Part shown: piece after piece, positions 42,681 to 53,399 of the stretch | How the letters are laid out: each line of letters opens with the position of its first letter | Numbering within the stretch: the first letter of the stretch is position 1 | From: Heterohyrax brucei | Taxonomy: Eukaryota > Chordata > Mammalia > Hyracoidea > Procaviidae | Assembly (NCBI GenBank): GCA_028571685.1 | Contig: CM053146.1 | Coordinates: 23,595,431 to 23,659,430, forward strand | Direction of reading: 5' to 3' | Length of the DNA stretch: 64,000 nt | Notes under the pieces: generated by a model | The model's input: only the letters and a program-made list of their open reading frames with translations | What the model was told of the DNA's origin: nothing | Databases searched by the model: none | Made by a program: the position numbers and the translations under genes

Positions 42681-43186
42681 GACTGAGGCAGCCAGGGCTC
42701 TAAAGCCCCCTCAGCATCTCACTGATGGAGCCCCTGGTTTGTCTTCATGTTGCCGATTAGTAAAACCCCTTTCTACTAGGTATGTGGGTCATTTATTCAG
42801 TACGGCCTAAATTTCTAGGAAAGCTTCTCCCTTCCTCCGTTTCTACTTTTGGTGTGGAGGGAATCCTATCAAACCCTCTTAAAAACCTCCCTTTAACCTG
42901 CCAATTAGATCACTTAATTTTTTCCCACACCTTTATAGAAATCTCCAAATGCTCCATTCCCTTACTAGGCAGAGACCTTCTTAGCAAATTCCAGACAAAT
43001 TTCATGCTACAGCCATCCAACCCAGATAAACATATTCAACTTCTGGCACTTCTATCCCACTCTAACCTTAGAGGTACTCCTAACCCACAAGACAGTCCCC
43101 ATACCTTCCCCTCCAAGCCCTCTCTGGGAACATTCTATGATCTAATCTTAAACTTACTTCCACTCAACCCACTGGAAAAATCCTGA
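42681..43186 (+). pseudogene. pro: ERV protease remnant
   Basis: The open part at 42782-43186 contains 'IPLLGRDLLSKF' (near 42956), the typical end of the gamma-type aspartic protease at the border with reverse transcriptase. The catalytic Asp-containing N-terminal half is not convincing. No reverse transcriptase, RNase H or integrase motif follows, so pol was deleted here. Confidence 0.7.
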
Positions 43187-43289
43187 AACTTTTTTTTTGT
43201 CTGGGAGTGGTATTTATAGGGAGAATTCATTGATTACTCACGGAAGTAAATCTCCCAGTGGTTAGAAACAGGCCCCCTACCTCCTTATG

Positions 43290-44883
43290 CTCATTTGCCT
43301 CTTCATGGTCAGCTCGCTCTCTACAAAGGCATTCACATATAGGCTCCCTCCTACCTACTTAACACCCTTAACCTAACTGATCCTCTCTTTAACCACATTG
43401 CTGAATATCAGAGGTGCTGGATCTGTTTTTCTCTTCCCCCACCACTTACACTGCACTTGCAACCCTTATGGAGGCATGGACCCAGACAACCATCTGCTTG
43501 ACATATACTAATGAGAAAGGGTCCTCTTTTCTTGTCAGAGCAAACACTCTCATAGTCAAAGCAAATTACTGTTCCAAACCTTCATTAGACACATACAATC
43601 CCTCCTTCACATCCCCACCCAAACCTCAGGACCAATAGCCTTGGGCTTAGCTCTCTTAAGAAGAGCTCCCTTCTGTATGCAACAAATACATAAAGGTCTA
43701 AATCTAAGATACCTCGATCCCAGACTCCACAGTAATGCTATCAGAATATATGCCACCCACACCTCCAGAACCCAAAGTCAAATGGTGGACTACTCCTTTT
43801 CCCCCTCAGCCAATAACACATTTCTTCAACCAGTACATTTCTCAGGACTGCTCCAGCTACAAGGTGTATCCTCTGAAAAGTGTGTTGCCCCAACCAAAGC
43901 TTCTTTCCCTGGATCAGTACCCTCCCTTGCTCCCAACCACCTTCCAAAATAAGCCCCCTTTTAGGAGGAGTCCTTTCCAATACCTTTTCAATTTGGAGCA
44001 ATGAACCATCCACCAGACAGGGTCATATGATTTCCTCCACCTTTTCTTTCTACATGTCAGCATATGTCTCCTAGAAGATAGTCTCTTCTTGTTTTGCAGA
44101 AGTCAGGCATATTCCTGCCTACACACAAACTGGACAGGAACACACACTTTGATCAAACATCAGACATTGATGTTAACCCCCCTAACCAATCCTCACTTGT
44201 GCCTGTAAAAGCCTCAGTCAGGCCAGAAAGAACTCTCACCCTTATTCTTCCAGTGGTTGCCCTGGGGTCACAGTGGGTACTGATATGAGAACAGGAGAGT
44301 TAAGCAGTTTGCTCTATTATTTCCACCTCCTCTCATGAAACCTACAAGAAACCATGGTGGACATATCCAAAGGAATGGTAAGAATACAAGACCAATTAGA
44401 TTCTCTAGTGGCTGTCACCCTAGAAAACAGACATACCCTAGATCTGTTGACCACAGAAAAGGGGAGTATTTGTCTTTTTCTAGATTTGTTGACCATAGAA
44501 AAGGGGAGCATTTGTCTTTTTCTAGATGAAGAGTGCTGTTTCTATGTTAACCAATCAGGCCTGACCTGAGACGCAGCTAAAAAGCTTTCATAGAGAGCAG
44601 CCAATTTATGACGACAGTGAAGAGGTATCTGGGATGCCCGGCTAAATTCACAAAAATGGCTTCCCTGGCTTCTTCCATTTATAACGCCTCTTATTTTACT
44701 CACTTTAGGACTCTCTCTTGGCCCAGTCCTATTCAGAACCATAATATAGCTGATCCAGAGGTCAGTCCACAACCTTACCCACCAACAAGTGAGTCAGATT
44801 CTGTTCTTCCAAGAAATTCTGCAGTATCTGTATCAAAACCTCCCGAGAGTCAACCAATGGACCTCCTCTTTGTTGATTATTAA
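43290..44883 (+). pseudogene. env: ERV envelope pseudogene
   Basis: Degraded envelope glycoprotein gene. A surface-subunit C-X-X-C motif (Cys-Trp-Ile-Cys) is at 43415-43426. Cysteine- and proline-rich surface sequence follows in several frames. A hydrophobic segment near 44243-44287 could be the fusion-peptide region. The transmembrane subunit has the gamma-type C-X6-C-C motif at 44513-44539. Immediately upstream is a 42-bp in-frame tandem duplication (44438-44479 and 44480-44521). Stops at ~44567 and frameshifts break the gene; the last open piece ends at 44883. The membrane anchor is eroded. Confidence 0.85.
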
Positions 44884-45008
44884 GACAAAGTACACAGTGC
44901 CAGGAACTTAGAGGACCCCCCCAACTCCTCACATACTCTATGACAAATCAGTCACCTTTATCAGTAGGAAGCAGCTAGAAAGAATAACAACTGCCTTCTC
45001 TCCTTTAA

Positions 45009-45022
45009 CCAAAAGTGGGAAG
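45009..45022 (+). promoter_or_regulatory. Polypurine-like tract before the 3' LTR
   Basis: 'ccaaaagtgggaag' immediately precedes the LTR start at 45024. This is the expected position of the plus-strand primer, though the tract is interrupted by T. Confidence 0.6.
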
Positions 45023-45023
45023 T

Positions 45024-45445
45024 TGAGAAGACTCTGTCCCTGAAATTCAAGTGAAATTCAAGGTCACTGAAAAGACTCTGTCCTTGGAATTCAGGGTCAG
45101 ACCTCACCATTAGCTGAAAACTGACTGGTATATATGTCCCACAGGTATAACCAAAACCAACTTGGAATGCCCTACCTGGTATAACCAAAACTATAAATAA
45201 TTCTTGTGCTAGCCACCCCCCACTTCTTTACTGGAGTTTTCTGCTATAAAGCCATAAATAACTTCTGCATCAAGTTACTCCTCACTTCATTGCAACTTTA
45301 AAACTATAAAAACTGTCCTCACCAGCTATTGACTGGGCTGAGCTACCCCTCAGCTCAGACCCCATTCTCTTTCTCTTTGAATATACTTCACTGGACCCTT
45401 GGACTGGTGTATCTCTGCCATTTTCATGCCATTCTTTCCCAACCA
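45024..45445 (+). repeat. 3' LTR of the ERV
   Basis: 422 bp matching the 5' LTR. The U3 tandem pair is recognisable but altered ('ctgtccctgaaattcaag' ... 'ctgtccttggaattcaggg'). TATA-like 'tataaaaa' at 45305. The polyadenylation signal is mutated to AATATA (~45380). Differences from the 5' LTR are scattered, indicating an old insertion. Confidence 0.95.
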
Positions 45446-45867
45446 GTTATCTTCTGTTATTATTGAGAATTAAAATATTTGCTGTTTGTATTTGTACTGC
45501 ATTATAAATTGATTAGAATAGTGAATTACATATAATTTTGGGATATGATGAATGTGAAAATGACTGTTGCAGCACCGTAAATATATTTCAAAGTATATAG
45601 TCAGATTGCATTTTAAACATTCACTCCCATGGCGGTCTGAAGCATCTTGACTTCTTAAACCATTTTTAAAGTCCCAGGAAGTTCTTAGGCAGACATGAAG
45701 TAAGAAAACACCCACCCTGTGATCTGAGGTAAATGAGGATTCCTAATTCCTATTACACCCCAAAATCACACCTGCTGAAGCCTGAAACTCTATTATAAGC
45801 TATTACCATCCTGGATTTTGAAGTGTCCTGAGTCTCCTCAGGCAGAAACAAGAAGTCAGTTTTCTGG

Positions 45868-46065
45868 AAAGAGCATGGGCTACAGGCAGACGTATCTGGA
45901 GCAAAATGGCTCTGCATTTATTGGCTATGGATCCTGAGGAGTTAGCCTAACTTCTTTGAGCCTGTTTCCCAAACTATAAAGTGGGTGAATATTACTCACT
46001 TCCCAAGAATGCCTCAAGAACTGAGATAATCCAGCAGAATGCCTTGTGAAGAAACAACACTTGAT
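45868..46065 (+). mobile_element. MIR
   Basis: 'gagcatgggctacaggcaga', 'tggctctgcatttattggct', 'cctaacttctttgagcctgt', 'aactataaagtgggtgaata' in MIR order. Confidence 0.75.
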
Positions 46066-46164
46066 AATTGTCAGCAAATGGCATTATTCATTATTAAAAG
46101 CAGTTGTTGTAAGTTAAACATAAACATGAACCTCCATGCAGCTTGATGCAGAGGAAAGATCAGA

Positions 46165-46343
46165 TTCTGGATATAAAGAAAGGTGGGTGTGAACTGATAT
46201 TCAGAAATTTCCATCCTCCATAGTCTTGGAAAATTTGTTTCATTCCTCATGTTCTCAGGATTGTCACCTGTAAAATTAAATAAAAATACTTATCTCATAG
46301 AACTACTTTGAGGATTAAGTAATTTAATGTATCTGGTGTTCCT
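46165..46343 (+). mobile_element. MIR, hit by a micro-insertion at its 3' end
   Basis: 'gatcagattctggatataaa', 'ttcctcatgttctcaggatt', 'cacctgtaaaattaaataaa', 'actactttgaggattaagta' follow MIR order. Just past 'gttcctaacacaaa' an antisense SINE tail is inserted. Confidence 0.7.
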
Positions 46344-46351
46344 AACACAAA

Positions 46352-46382
46352 AACCCACTGCCGTTGAATTGGGTCCAACTCA
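46352..46382 (-). mobile_element. Ultra-short AfroSINE-tail insertion (~31 bp)
   Basis: 'acccactgccgttgaattgg' then 'gtccaactca' is the inverted extreme 3' end of a SINE. Flanks 'aacacaaa' (46344-46351) and 'tacacaaa' (46383-46390) agree at 7 of 8 positions. Its tail sequence differs from the other short insertions, suggesting an older subfamily. Confidence 0.7.
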
Positions 46383-46663
46383 TACACAAATGCTTGGCAG
46401 TTATTGGTTCCGTCTCCTAAACTTTTTAGATCTTAAAAATTAGAAAACCCATAGCTAATATCATACTTAGTGGAGAAAGGCTGAGAGTTGTCCTTTTAAG
46501 ATTAAGACAAGGATGCATGACAACCAAACTTACCAAGCAATATGTGTATTAATTGCTTAGTGATAAACTAATTTTCTGTATATACCTTCATCTAAGAACA
46601 GTTACTGGACCAAATCACAAAACAGGAAACAAATGTGGGAGAGGCTTCACAGAGAACACAACT

Positions 46664-46703
46664 CTGGTGGGAATGTAAAACACTGCTGGTGGGAATGTAA
46701 AAC
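46664..46703 (+). repeat. 22-bp tandem duplication inside L1
   Basis: 'ctggtgggaatgtaaaac' occurs identically at 46664-46681 and 46686-46703. It is a local duplication within the L1 ORF2 3' region. Confidence 0.9.
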
Positions 46704-47309
46704 GAGACAACCATTTTGGAAAACAACATGGTGCTTCCGAAGAAACCTGGAAATGGAAATACCATATGATCTAGCAATCTGAAGTTAAGAACACATTCTA
46801 GAGAAGTAAGAGTTGCTACAACAATAGACATATGCATAGCCGTGTTCATTGTAGCGTTGTTCACAATAGCAAAACATTGAAAACAACCTAGATGTTCATC
46901 AACAGGTAAATGCATACACAAATTGTGGTACATACACACAATGGAGTATTATGCAACAATAAAGAACAAAAAAGAATCTCTGAAGCATCTCATAACATGG
47001 AGGGCAGAAGGCTGAGTGAAAGAAGTCATTCACCACTACTATAAAAACTCATAAAAAGAAACTATCTTTGATGACTAACAGGGAGGGGAAGGGTGAGAAC
47101 AGGAAAACACTAAATAAACAATAGATTGGGGTAGCTTTGGTAAAGGCTGAGACAGTATACAATATTGGGGAAGTCAGTACAGCTTGCACAAGGTAAGGCC
47201 ATGGAAGTACCAAAGATATGTCCAAACTACTTGAGGGATAAAACTGCTGGGCTGTGAGGAACATGCTCTCAAGGAATATCTACTTTGAATGGCATAATAT
47301 AGTTTATAA

Positions 47310-47466
47310 GTACATACATATATATGTGTGTGTATATATATTCTATATATGTATAGAATATATATATTTTATATATAGAATAATATATATATTCTCTATA
47401 TATAGAATATATATATTCTACTTTGGTGAGTAGAATAATATATATATAATATATATATATATTCTA
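47310..47466. repeat. AT-rich microsatellite/palindromic tract
   Basis: Irregular (TA)n and 'atatattcta' units within the L1 3' UTR. The boundary word 'tctactt(t/c)ggtgagtag' is repeated at ~47416 and ~47462, so the tract grew by local duplication. Confidence 0.9.
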
Positions 47467-49306
47467 CTTCGGTGAGTAGCATCTGAGGCCTTAAAAGCCT
47501 GTAAGTGGCTATTGAGGGTGCTTCGCTAGTCTCACCCCTTCAAGAACAAGAAATAATAAAGAAAACTAAAGATATGTGGCTAAGATTAGTCCAGAGGACT
47601 AATGGATCACTTCTACAATAGCCAGTAAAACTAGGTGGTGCCTGGTTACCACCACTGACTGCTCTGACACAGATCACAAGAAAGAATCCTGGAGAGAGCT
47701 GGAAAAAAATGTAGAACAAAATTTTAACTTAGAAGGAACAAATAGACCTGCTGGCTTGACAAAGACTGAAGAAACCCTGCGAATGTGGCCCCCAGACACC
47801 ACTTCAGCTCAGTGATGAAGTCATTTCTGAGGGCTTTACCCTTCAGCCAAAGATTAGACAAGAAAACTGGTATTAGGGAACACAAGGTTGAGAAAGGTTG
47901 TAGGATTGTTAGCCAATGTGATAAAACAATGTGTGTACTGACTGTTTAATGAGAAATTAGTTTGTTCTATTAACCTTCATCTAAAGTACAATTAAAAAGA
48001 ACAAAACAAGGACGACTCCTCTTACCAGTTACTAAATATTATACAGAAGACCTAGCCAAAGTAATTAGGCAAGAAAACCAAATAAAAGGTACCCAAACTG
48101 GGAAGGAAGAAGTAAAACTATCTTTGCTCGCAGATTATACGTGAGAGAAAGACAAAGACGGAGATAGCCCTAGAGTCTGTAAGAAAGCTACTAAAGCTAG
48201 TAAATAAATTCAGCTAAGTGGCAAGGTATAAGATCAACACACAACAATCAGATTTCTATAATCTGCAATGAACAGTCTGAAAAGGTAATTAAATAACAAT
48301 TCTATTTACAATAGTATCCAGAAGAATAAAGTAACTATCAATAAATTTAACCAAGGAACTAAAGATGTAAACTCTGAAACTGATAAAATATTGTTGAAAG
48401 AAAATTAAAGACCTAAATAAATGGAAGGACATTCCCTGCTCATGGATTTAAAGACATAGTATTGTTAAGATGTCAATATTGCGCAAATCAATCAATAGAT
48501 TCAATGCAATACACATCAAAATTCCAAAAGCCTTCACTGTAGGAAATGGAAAGTCGATTTTCATGTTTACCTAGAACTTTCAATGGGTCCAGAATATTCA
48601 AAGTGACAGTCTTTCCAATAAATGGTGCTGAGAAAATTGGATATCTGCATGCAAAAGACTGAAGCTTGACTCTTACTTCACGTCATAGAAGAGATTAATT
48701 AAAAAGTGATTGCTCCTAGGAAAAAATAAAGCAGTAATGCTTCAGGACCTATTTTATTTACCAATGAATCCTTACATATGATACCAAAAGCATGAGCAAC
48801 AAAAGATAAAAGTAAAAAAAAAAAAAAATTTAAAATTTTGTTCATCAAAAGATTTTATCATAAAGTAAAAGATGTTTCACCGAAGGAGATATACAAATGG
48901 CCAAGAAATACATGAAAAGATGCTAAAAATCATTAGTTATCAGGGTAAACCAGAAAGACGAAAACAGTGCTGGCAGGTATGTAGAGATACTGGAACTCGT
49001 GTCAAGTGTGGTAAGGTTGTAAATTGATGTAGACTCTATGGAAAATAATTTGGTGGTTCCTTGAAAAATTAATCATAGAGTTACCATACAATCAGGCAAT
49101 TCCACTCGGAGATACATGTCCAAAAGAGCTGAAAGCAGGAACGCAAACAGATACTTCTCTACCAGTGTTCACTGCTGTGCTGTTAACAATAGCCAAAAGA
49201 TTTTTGGTAAACAACCTAAATGTCCATCAACAGATGAAAGGGCACACAAAATGTGGTGTGTACATACACTGGAATATTACTAAGCCATAAAGAGATATTA
49301 AACCCT

Positions 49307-49395
49307 ATTGGCACTCCTTGGAAACTCTACGGGGCAGTTCTACTCTGACCTAGGGGGCTGCTATGAGTCAGAATCAACCTGACACTAAAGAGACT
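49307..49395 (+). mobile_element. 5'-truncated AfroSINE in L1
   Basis: 'ttggcactccttggaaactc', 'tacggggcagttctactctg', 'gctatgagtcagaatcaacc'. Only the 3' half inserted. Confidence 0.9.
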
Positions 49396-49694
49396 TGAGT
49401 TACATGCCATAGCATGGCTGAACCTTGTAAACCTTATGCTAAATGAAGTTTCAGTCATAAACTGCAGATATGTAGAAATCAAAGTTTATTAGTGGTTACC
49501 AGGGGCAGGAGAGATGGGAAAGAGGGAATTATTGCTTAAGGAACACAGCACTTCTGTTAAGGATGATGGAGAAATTTGGAAATGGGTAGTGGTGATGGTA
49601 ATCACTGTCATTGAATTGTACATGTAGAAAAAATACTAACATGGCAAATGTTTTGTTATATATACTTTTACAATACATAGGCAAAACTTCCTCT

Positions 49695-50435
49695 CTCAGA
49701 TTCTTGAAAGACGTATTTTTCTCAGAAGCAAGATATGGCTATGTGAGTGCCAGAGATGTGGAAACTCTCTGGCTCATCATGTCCCAAGCCAATCTGTCTA
49801 TGGTGCACCCGTAACATTCTAAATGTTTTTGGATTCTCTAGTCATGATTTCACCATGCAGTGAACAGAGGAATTGGCCCCATAACAAACTAGCTCAACCT
49901 CAGGGTCTATATGTGGTTCCATTTGTTCCAACGTTGTTCCAACAGTCACCTTCAGGGTGCAGTCTCACAGTTTGCTGACTAATGGAGTTCTCAGATATGA
50001 GAACGTGGAGAAGCAGAGAAAGAGCTGAATTGTGTTCTTTCTTGCAAGGGGCAATAGCCATTATACTTTCAGCACAATTGCGGCTCCCCTGGAATATATG
50101 TAGGACTAAACATTTTGAGGCTGATGATTTTTCAGAAGCTACCTGTGATTATTCCGAAACTTTGCTAAACAGAACCATATGTCCACATCCCACAGCACTG
50201 TGTGCGCAAGTGCAGACCTCTATACTCACACAGATACACACTTGGAAACACAAGTACTCACAGAACTCTGGTTCTGCTCTGCAGCAATACTTCTCTGCCC
50301 TAAAAGGAGAGTAACCTCAAAGCAAAGAGAAATATGTTGGTCCAGAGCAACTGCTCTTGACATTAATACTTTTCTTAGTTACTCCAGAACAAATGAAGTG
50401 CAACAATACAAATTCCCATCATGTTGTAAGTAGTA
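49695..50435. other. No recognised gene or repeat
   Basis: A 110-codon plus frame (49982-50314) has no recognisable domain. Composition is ordinary. Confidence 0.4.
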
Positions 50436-50439
50436 ATCT

Positions 50440-50560
50440 CAGTGGTTTTCAACATTGACTGTATGTGTGAATTCCTTATTTAAGTGGTCTGGGATTAATC
50501 CTGGGCATTAGATTTTTAAGGCTTCTCAAGTAATGCTATGAGAGCCAATTGAGAATGATG
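50440..50560 (+). mobile_element. MER5-type hAT element
   Basis: Left end 'cagtggttttcaacattgac', internal 'ggtctgggattaatcctggg' and 'catagatttttaagg'-like text, right end 'gagccaattgagaat'. These are eroded hAT terminal inverted repeats without transposase. Confidence 0.75.
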
Positions 50561-50899
50561 ACTGTGTCAGACAAGGCAGACACCTGTGTGATGCAAGGGT
50601 AAGCCCAAGGAAGGGTTTCTTGGCACACAAAAGAGGCCCCAGTCTTCTTCAGGGCCTGAGATCAATGTAAATTGACCTGAGAGGGGAGATGTGTTACTTA
50701 TAGTCAGTCCCTGATGGATGAAGCATGTTTCAAGGAAGTGAAATAGGTATGGGATTCAAAATTTCCTCAAGGAGAAACGGTAGTGCAAGAAGATTCTGGA
50801 AAGATTATGTAGGATGCTAAGTTTAAGGCCCTGCTGCCAGTGAACCAATGAGGGGCTATTCTATCACTGTCCTCTTTGTCTATAATTCACTATATCCCA

Positions 50900-51100
50900 C
50901 TGAATGTTGGTGGTGCAATGGTTAAGTGATTGCTAACCCAAAATTTCAGTGGTTTGAACCCACTGGCCACTCCGTAGGAGAAAGATGTGGTAATCTGTTT
51001 CTGTAAAGATTACAGCCTTGGAAACTCTATGTGGCAGTTCTTCTCTGTCTTATAGGGTTACTTTAAGTTGTAACTGACTCTTTGGCAACAAGTTTTGAGT
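50900..51100 (+). mobile_element. AfroSINE
   Basis: 'atgttggtggtgcaatggtt', 'ttcagtggtttgaacccact', 'gtggtaatctgtttctgtaa', 'cagttcttctctgtcttata', tail 'gttgtaactgactctttggc'. Confidence 0.92.
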
Positions 51101-51554
51101 GCAGGAGCATACCCCACAGGTACCATGGACAGAGCACATGGCCTTTCTTACGGATCCCTCTGCCTCTTGGTTGCAGGCCCCACTGGGTAATAGTGAATCC
51201 TTTCGGGAACCCTCAGATATTTAGAATATTGGGCAACTTCCATCTCAGTTACTGAGGGTATGGTAACTTCTGCAGGTGGTTCGTTGTATTTGGAAAAACA
51301 AGGCCTCTTTTAGCAAATTGTCAAGTTTGTCACCTCAAGAAAATGTAAGCATGTTTCATGCTTCAGGTCCATCTCTTATCTCTAGACAGGCCAAGCAGCA
51401 GCAGAGAATGAATGAGTCCCCAGGCCATCCAGTCCAGTGCCATCCACAAAAATCACCATCATTTAACACCTGTTAGTGCACTCACAGAAGCCATGGCTTG
51501 CCCAGACTCTGACAGAGACGAATCTGTTGCTTTTTTTGGACCTAATTATTCTCA

Positions 51555-51760
51555 GCAAATGGCATAGTGATTAAGAACACAGAATCTGGAACCAGATTTT
51601 GGGGTTCAATGCCTGGCTCTGACACTAGTCATGTGATGGAGGAAAATTACTGAAAATGTTGGTGCCTATTTCTTAATCTGTAAAGTGGGAATGGTATATA
51701 TTAGCAGTTGTTATGAAGATTAAATGAGCTAACAAATATAAGAGTTAGCTATCATTATAA
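51555..51760 (+). mobile_element. MIR, nearly full length
   Basis: 'aaatggcatagtgattaaga', 'acacagaatctggaaccaga', 'ttcaatgcctggctctgaca', 'taatctgtaaagtgggaatg', 'gttatgaagattaaatgagc' in consecutive MIR order. Confidence 0.92.
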
Positions 51761-51849
51761 CAGCAGAAAAAATTGGGGGATGGGCAGACAGTGAAAGATA
51801 AAAAGCCAGAGGATTTTGTAAGTATAGAAGACCATACTTCATTTTAGTA

Positions 51850-52056
51850 AACCCTGGGCAGTGTGAACAGTTAACACACTCAACTGTGAACTGAAAGGTA
51901 GAGGTTTAAGTTCATCCAGAGATGCCTTGGAAGAAAGTCCTAATGATCTACTTTTAACAAATCAGCTATCGAAAACCTTCTGGTGGACAGTTCTATCCCA
52001 ATACACATAGAATTAGCATGAGACAGAGTTGACTGACTGGTAACTGGTATGTATGT
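51850..52056 (+). mobile_element. AfroSINE (long-body variant)
   Basis: 'aaccctgggcagtgtgaaca', 'gaaggtagaggtttaagttc'-like B-box region (51895), 'aatgatctacttttaacaaa', 'tcagctatcgaaaaccttct', tail 'gacagagttgactgactggt'. Confidence 0.9.
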
Positions 52057-52059
52057 ATG

Positions 52060-52635
52060 GTATATGTCATTTCGAGTGACTGGAGGTTGATATTCTTCAG
52101 CAACTGTTGGATAAACAAGAGCCTTCTTAGAAGTTAGTAATTACCGTTGTAGAAAAGTCTCAATTGGACAACTTCAAGTAAAGGCTAAAACTTTTCTGTA
52201 GTAATTTGTTACTTGATGCAGGGAAGCAGACAAATCCAGCCTGGACCAACCTGAAAAAAGAATGAGGCAAAGAAAAGGATTGCCAAACCAGAATGAAAAA
52301 AAGAGAACTACAACGTGTCCCAAGAAAACTCTCCAGTACTATCTGACTAAGGGCTCATCATTTTCTACACTGATGAAGATAGTTCTTACAGTGACATTCC
52401 AAACGCTCTGTTGCCTGCTCTGTTCAACCCTACTAGCACCCTAAAAAAGTCAGTGCCATAATACTCATTTCAGAAAGAGGCAAAATTCAATTTCAATTCT
52501 GTGTCATTTGATAGTCTGAATTATTTGTGAAAATAGAATGGTGCTATCAGAATCCAGCTCAGTTTTTATAGTCTTTCACACATGACTACGCTAGTCTTTC
52601 ACACGTGACTATGCTTGAGATAACTGTATAACCAA
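52060..52635. other. No gene recognised; one 23-bp tandem pair
   Basis: Ordinary sequence apart from a tandem duplication at 52570-52592 / 52593-52615 ('agtctttcacacatgactac' and 'agtctttcacacgtgactat'), two mismatches in 23 bp. Confidence 0.6.
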
Positions 52636-52639
52636 CTGT

Positions 52640-52995
52640 ATTAGCCAGAATTCAACTACAGAAATAAAACAAGTAGGACATACATATTGAGAGATCTACT
52701 GCAAGAAACTGGCTGAGGCGGTTGTAGGGGATGGAAGGCAAGTCCAGAATCCACAGGACAGGCTACCAGGCTGGAACTCTAATGTACAAGCTGAAGCTGC
52801 ATGCCACAGGTGAAATTTCTTCTTTGGGGAAGCCTTATAACCATTCTGAGACTTACAACTGATTAAATCAGGGCCGCCTATATTCTCCGGGATAATCTAT
52901 TTAATATCAGTTAATTATGGCAATAAATCCTGTCTATAAAGTACCTTCACAACTACATCCTGATTAGTGTTTAGACATCAGGGTGCTACAACCTA
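52640..52995 (+). mobile_element. Old interspersed repeat, family not named
   Basis: 'ctgtattagccagaattcaa' and 'ctacagaaataaaacaagta', later 'gaaactggctgaggcggttg', 'gccgcctatattctccggga'. This is the order of a widespread mammalian repeat beginning TGTATTAGTCAGG. I cannot assign a family by eye. Confidence 0.5.
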
Positions 52996-52999
52996 TCCA

Positions 53000-53118
53000 A
53001 TAGACCTGGTGGCACCATGATTAAGAGTTCAGTTGCTAATCCAAAAACTGACAATTTTAATGTATCAGCTGCCCCTTGACTTGACTCAACAGCAAAGGGT
53101 TAGGTTTGATTTTGGTAT
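53000..53118 (+). mobile_element. AfroSINE with internal deletion
   Basis: 'agacctggtggcaccatgat', 'aaaactgacaattttaatgt', then directly 'gacttgactcaacagcaaag'. The central body is missing. Confidence 0.88.
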
Positions 53119-53258
53119 GACCTAGCCAATTTAACACTTTATAAAGCTGCTCATAATCAAGATTGAAACATTTGGCCTTTTCTGTGTTTCTTATGCTTAA
53201 TCTCGACAAATCTATTGGTTTCCCTAATGAAATTCTGTTTTAAAGCAACTTCATAGAC

Positions 53259-53397
53259 CAGTGGTTCTCAAACTTCTGTGGTGATCACAGTCACCTAGGG
53301 GAACATGGGGAGATCATTATTGCAAGAAGCCTGAGGCTTATCTACTCTGTTAGCTCTCCAGATGATTCTGACACTCACAAGCATGTGAGAACCATTG
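53259..53397 (+). mobile_element. MER5A-like hAT element
   Basis: Terminal inverted repeats 'cagtggttctcaaacttctg' at the left and 'catgtgagaaccattg' at the right. Internal 'cacctaggggaacatgggga' and 'ctccagatgattctgacact'. Non-autonomous. Confidence 0.88.
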
Positions 53398-53399
53398 TC

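Larger units (their letters stand above)
40300..45445 (+). mobile_element. Class I (gamma-like) endogenous retrovirus, pol deleted
   Basis: A 5.1-kb provirus: 5' LTR, primer-binding site, gag, protease remnant, env, polypurine-like tract and 3' LTR. The perfect 5-bp host duplication 'gttat' (40295-40299 and 45446-45450) marks both ends. Almost the entire pol gene is missing: the frame goes from the protease C-terminus (~43000) to env surface-subunit sequence (~43300). All genes carry stops and frameshifts, so it cannot encode a virus. The primer type, two LTR-proximal signals and the env layout place it with HERV-F/H-like gamma-type ERVs; the exact family name is unknown. Confidence 0.93.
46518..48002 (+). 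mobile_element. L1 3' end (inner copy) nested in the outer L1
   Basis: ORF2 C-terminal region (46620-47060) with 'tgttcacaatagcaaaacat' and 'aatggagtattatgcaacaa', then 3' UTR (47060-48000) with a TA microsatellite. It ends 'ccttcatctaaagtacaatt' plus a short A-rich tail. Flanked by 'acaaggatg' and 'acaaggacg', a likely target duplication from the outer L1. A piece of 3' UTR-terminal sequence ('caatatgtgtattaattgct', ~46541) precedes the ORF2 part and does not fit a simple single insertion. Confidence 0.75.
46440..49690 (+). mobile_element. L1 ORF2 3' part (outer copy), split by another L1
   Basis: L1 ORF2 text 'aatatcatacttagtggaga'-like (46458) runs to 'agacaaggatgc' at ~46516. It resumes at 48003 as 'acaaggacgactcctcttac', then 'cagattatacgtgagagaaa', 'gatgtcaatattgcgcaaat' (48470), 'aaatggtgctgagaaaattg' (48621) and the 3' end 'taccaggggcaggagagatg' (49498). 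Everything from 46518 to 48002 belongs to a second, inserted L1. The frame is dead. Confidence 0.8.

Noticed and set aside
47310..47466. Cruciform or replication origin
   Set aside because: The TA-rich palindromic look is explained by microsatellite expansion inside an L1 3' UTR; nothing else suggests an origin.
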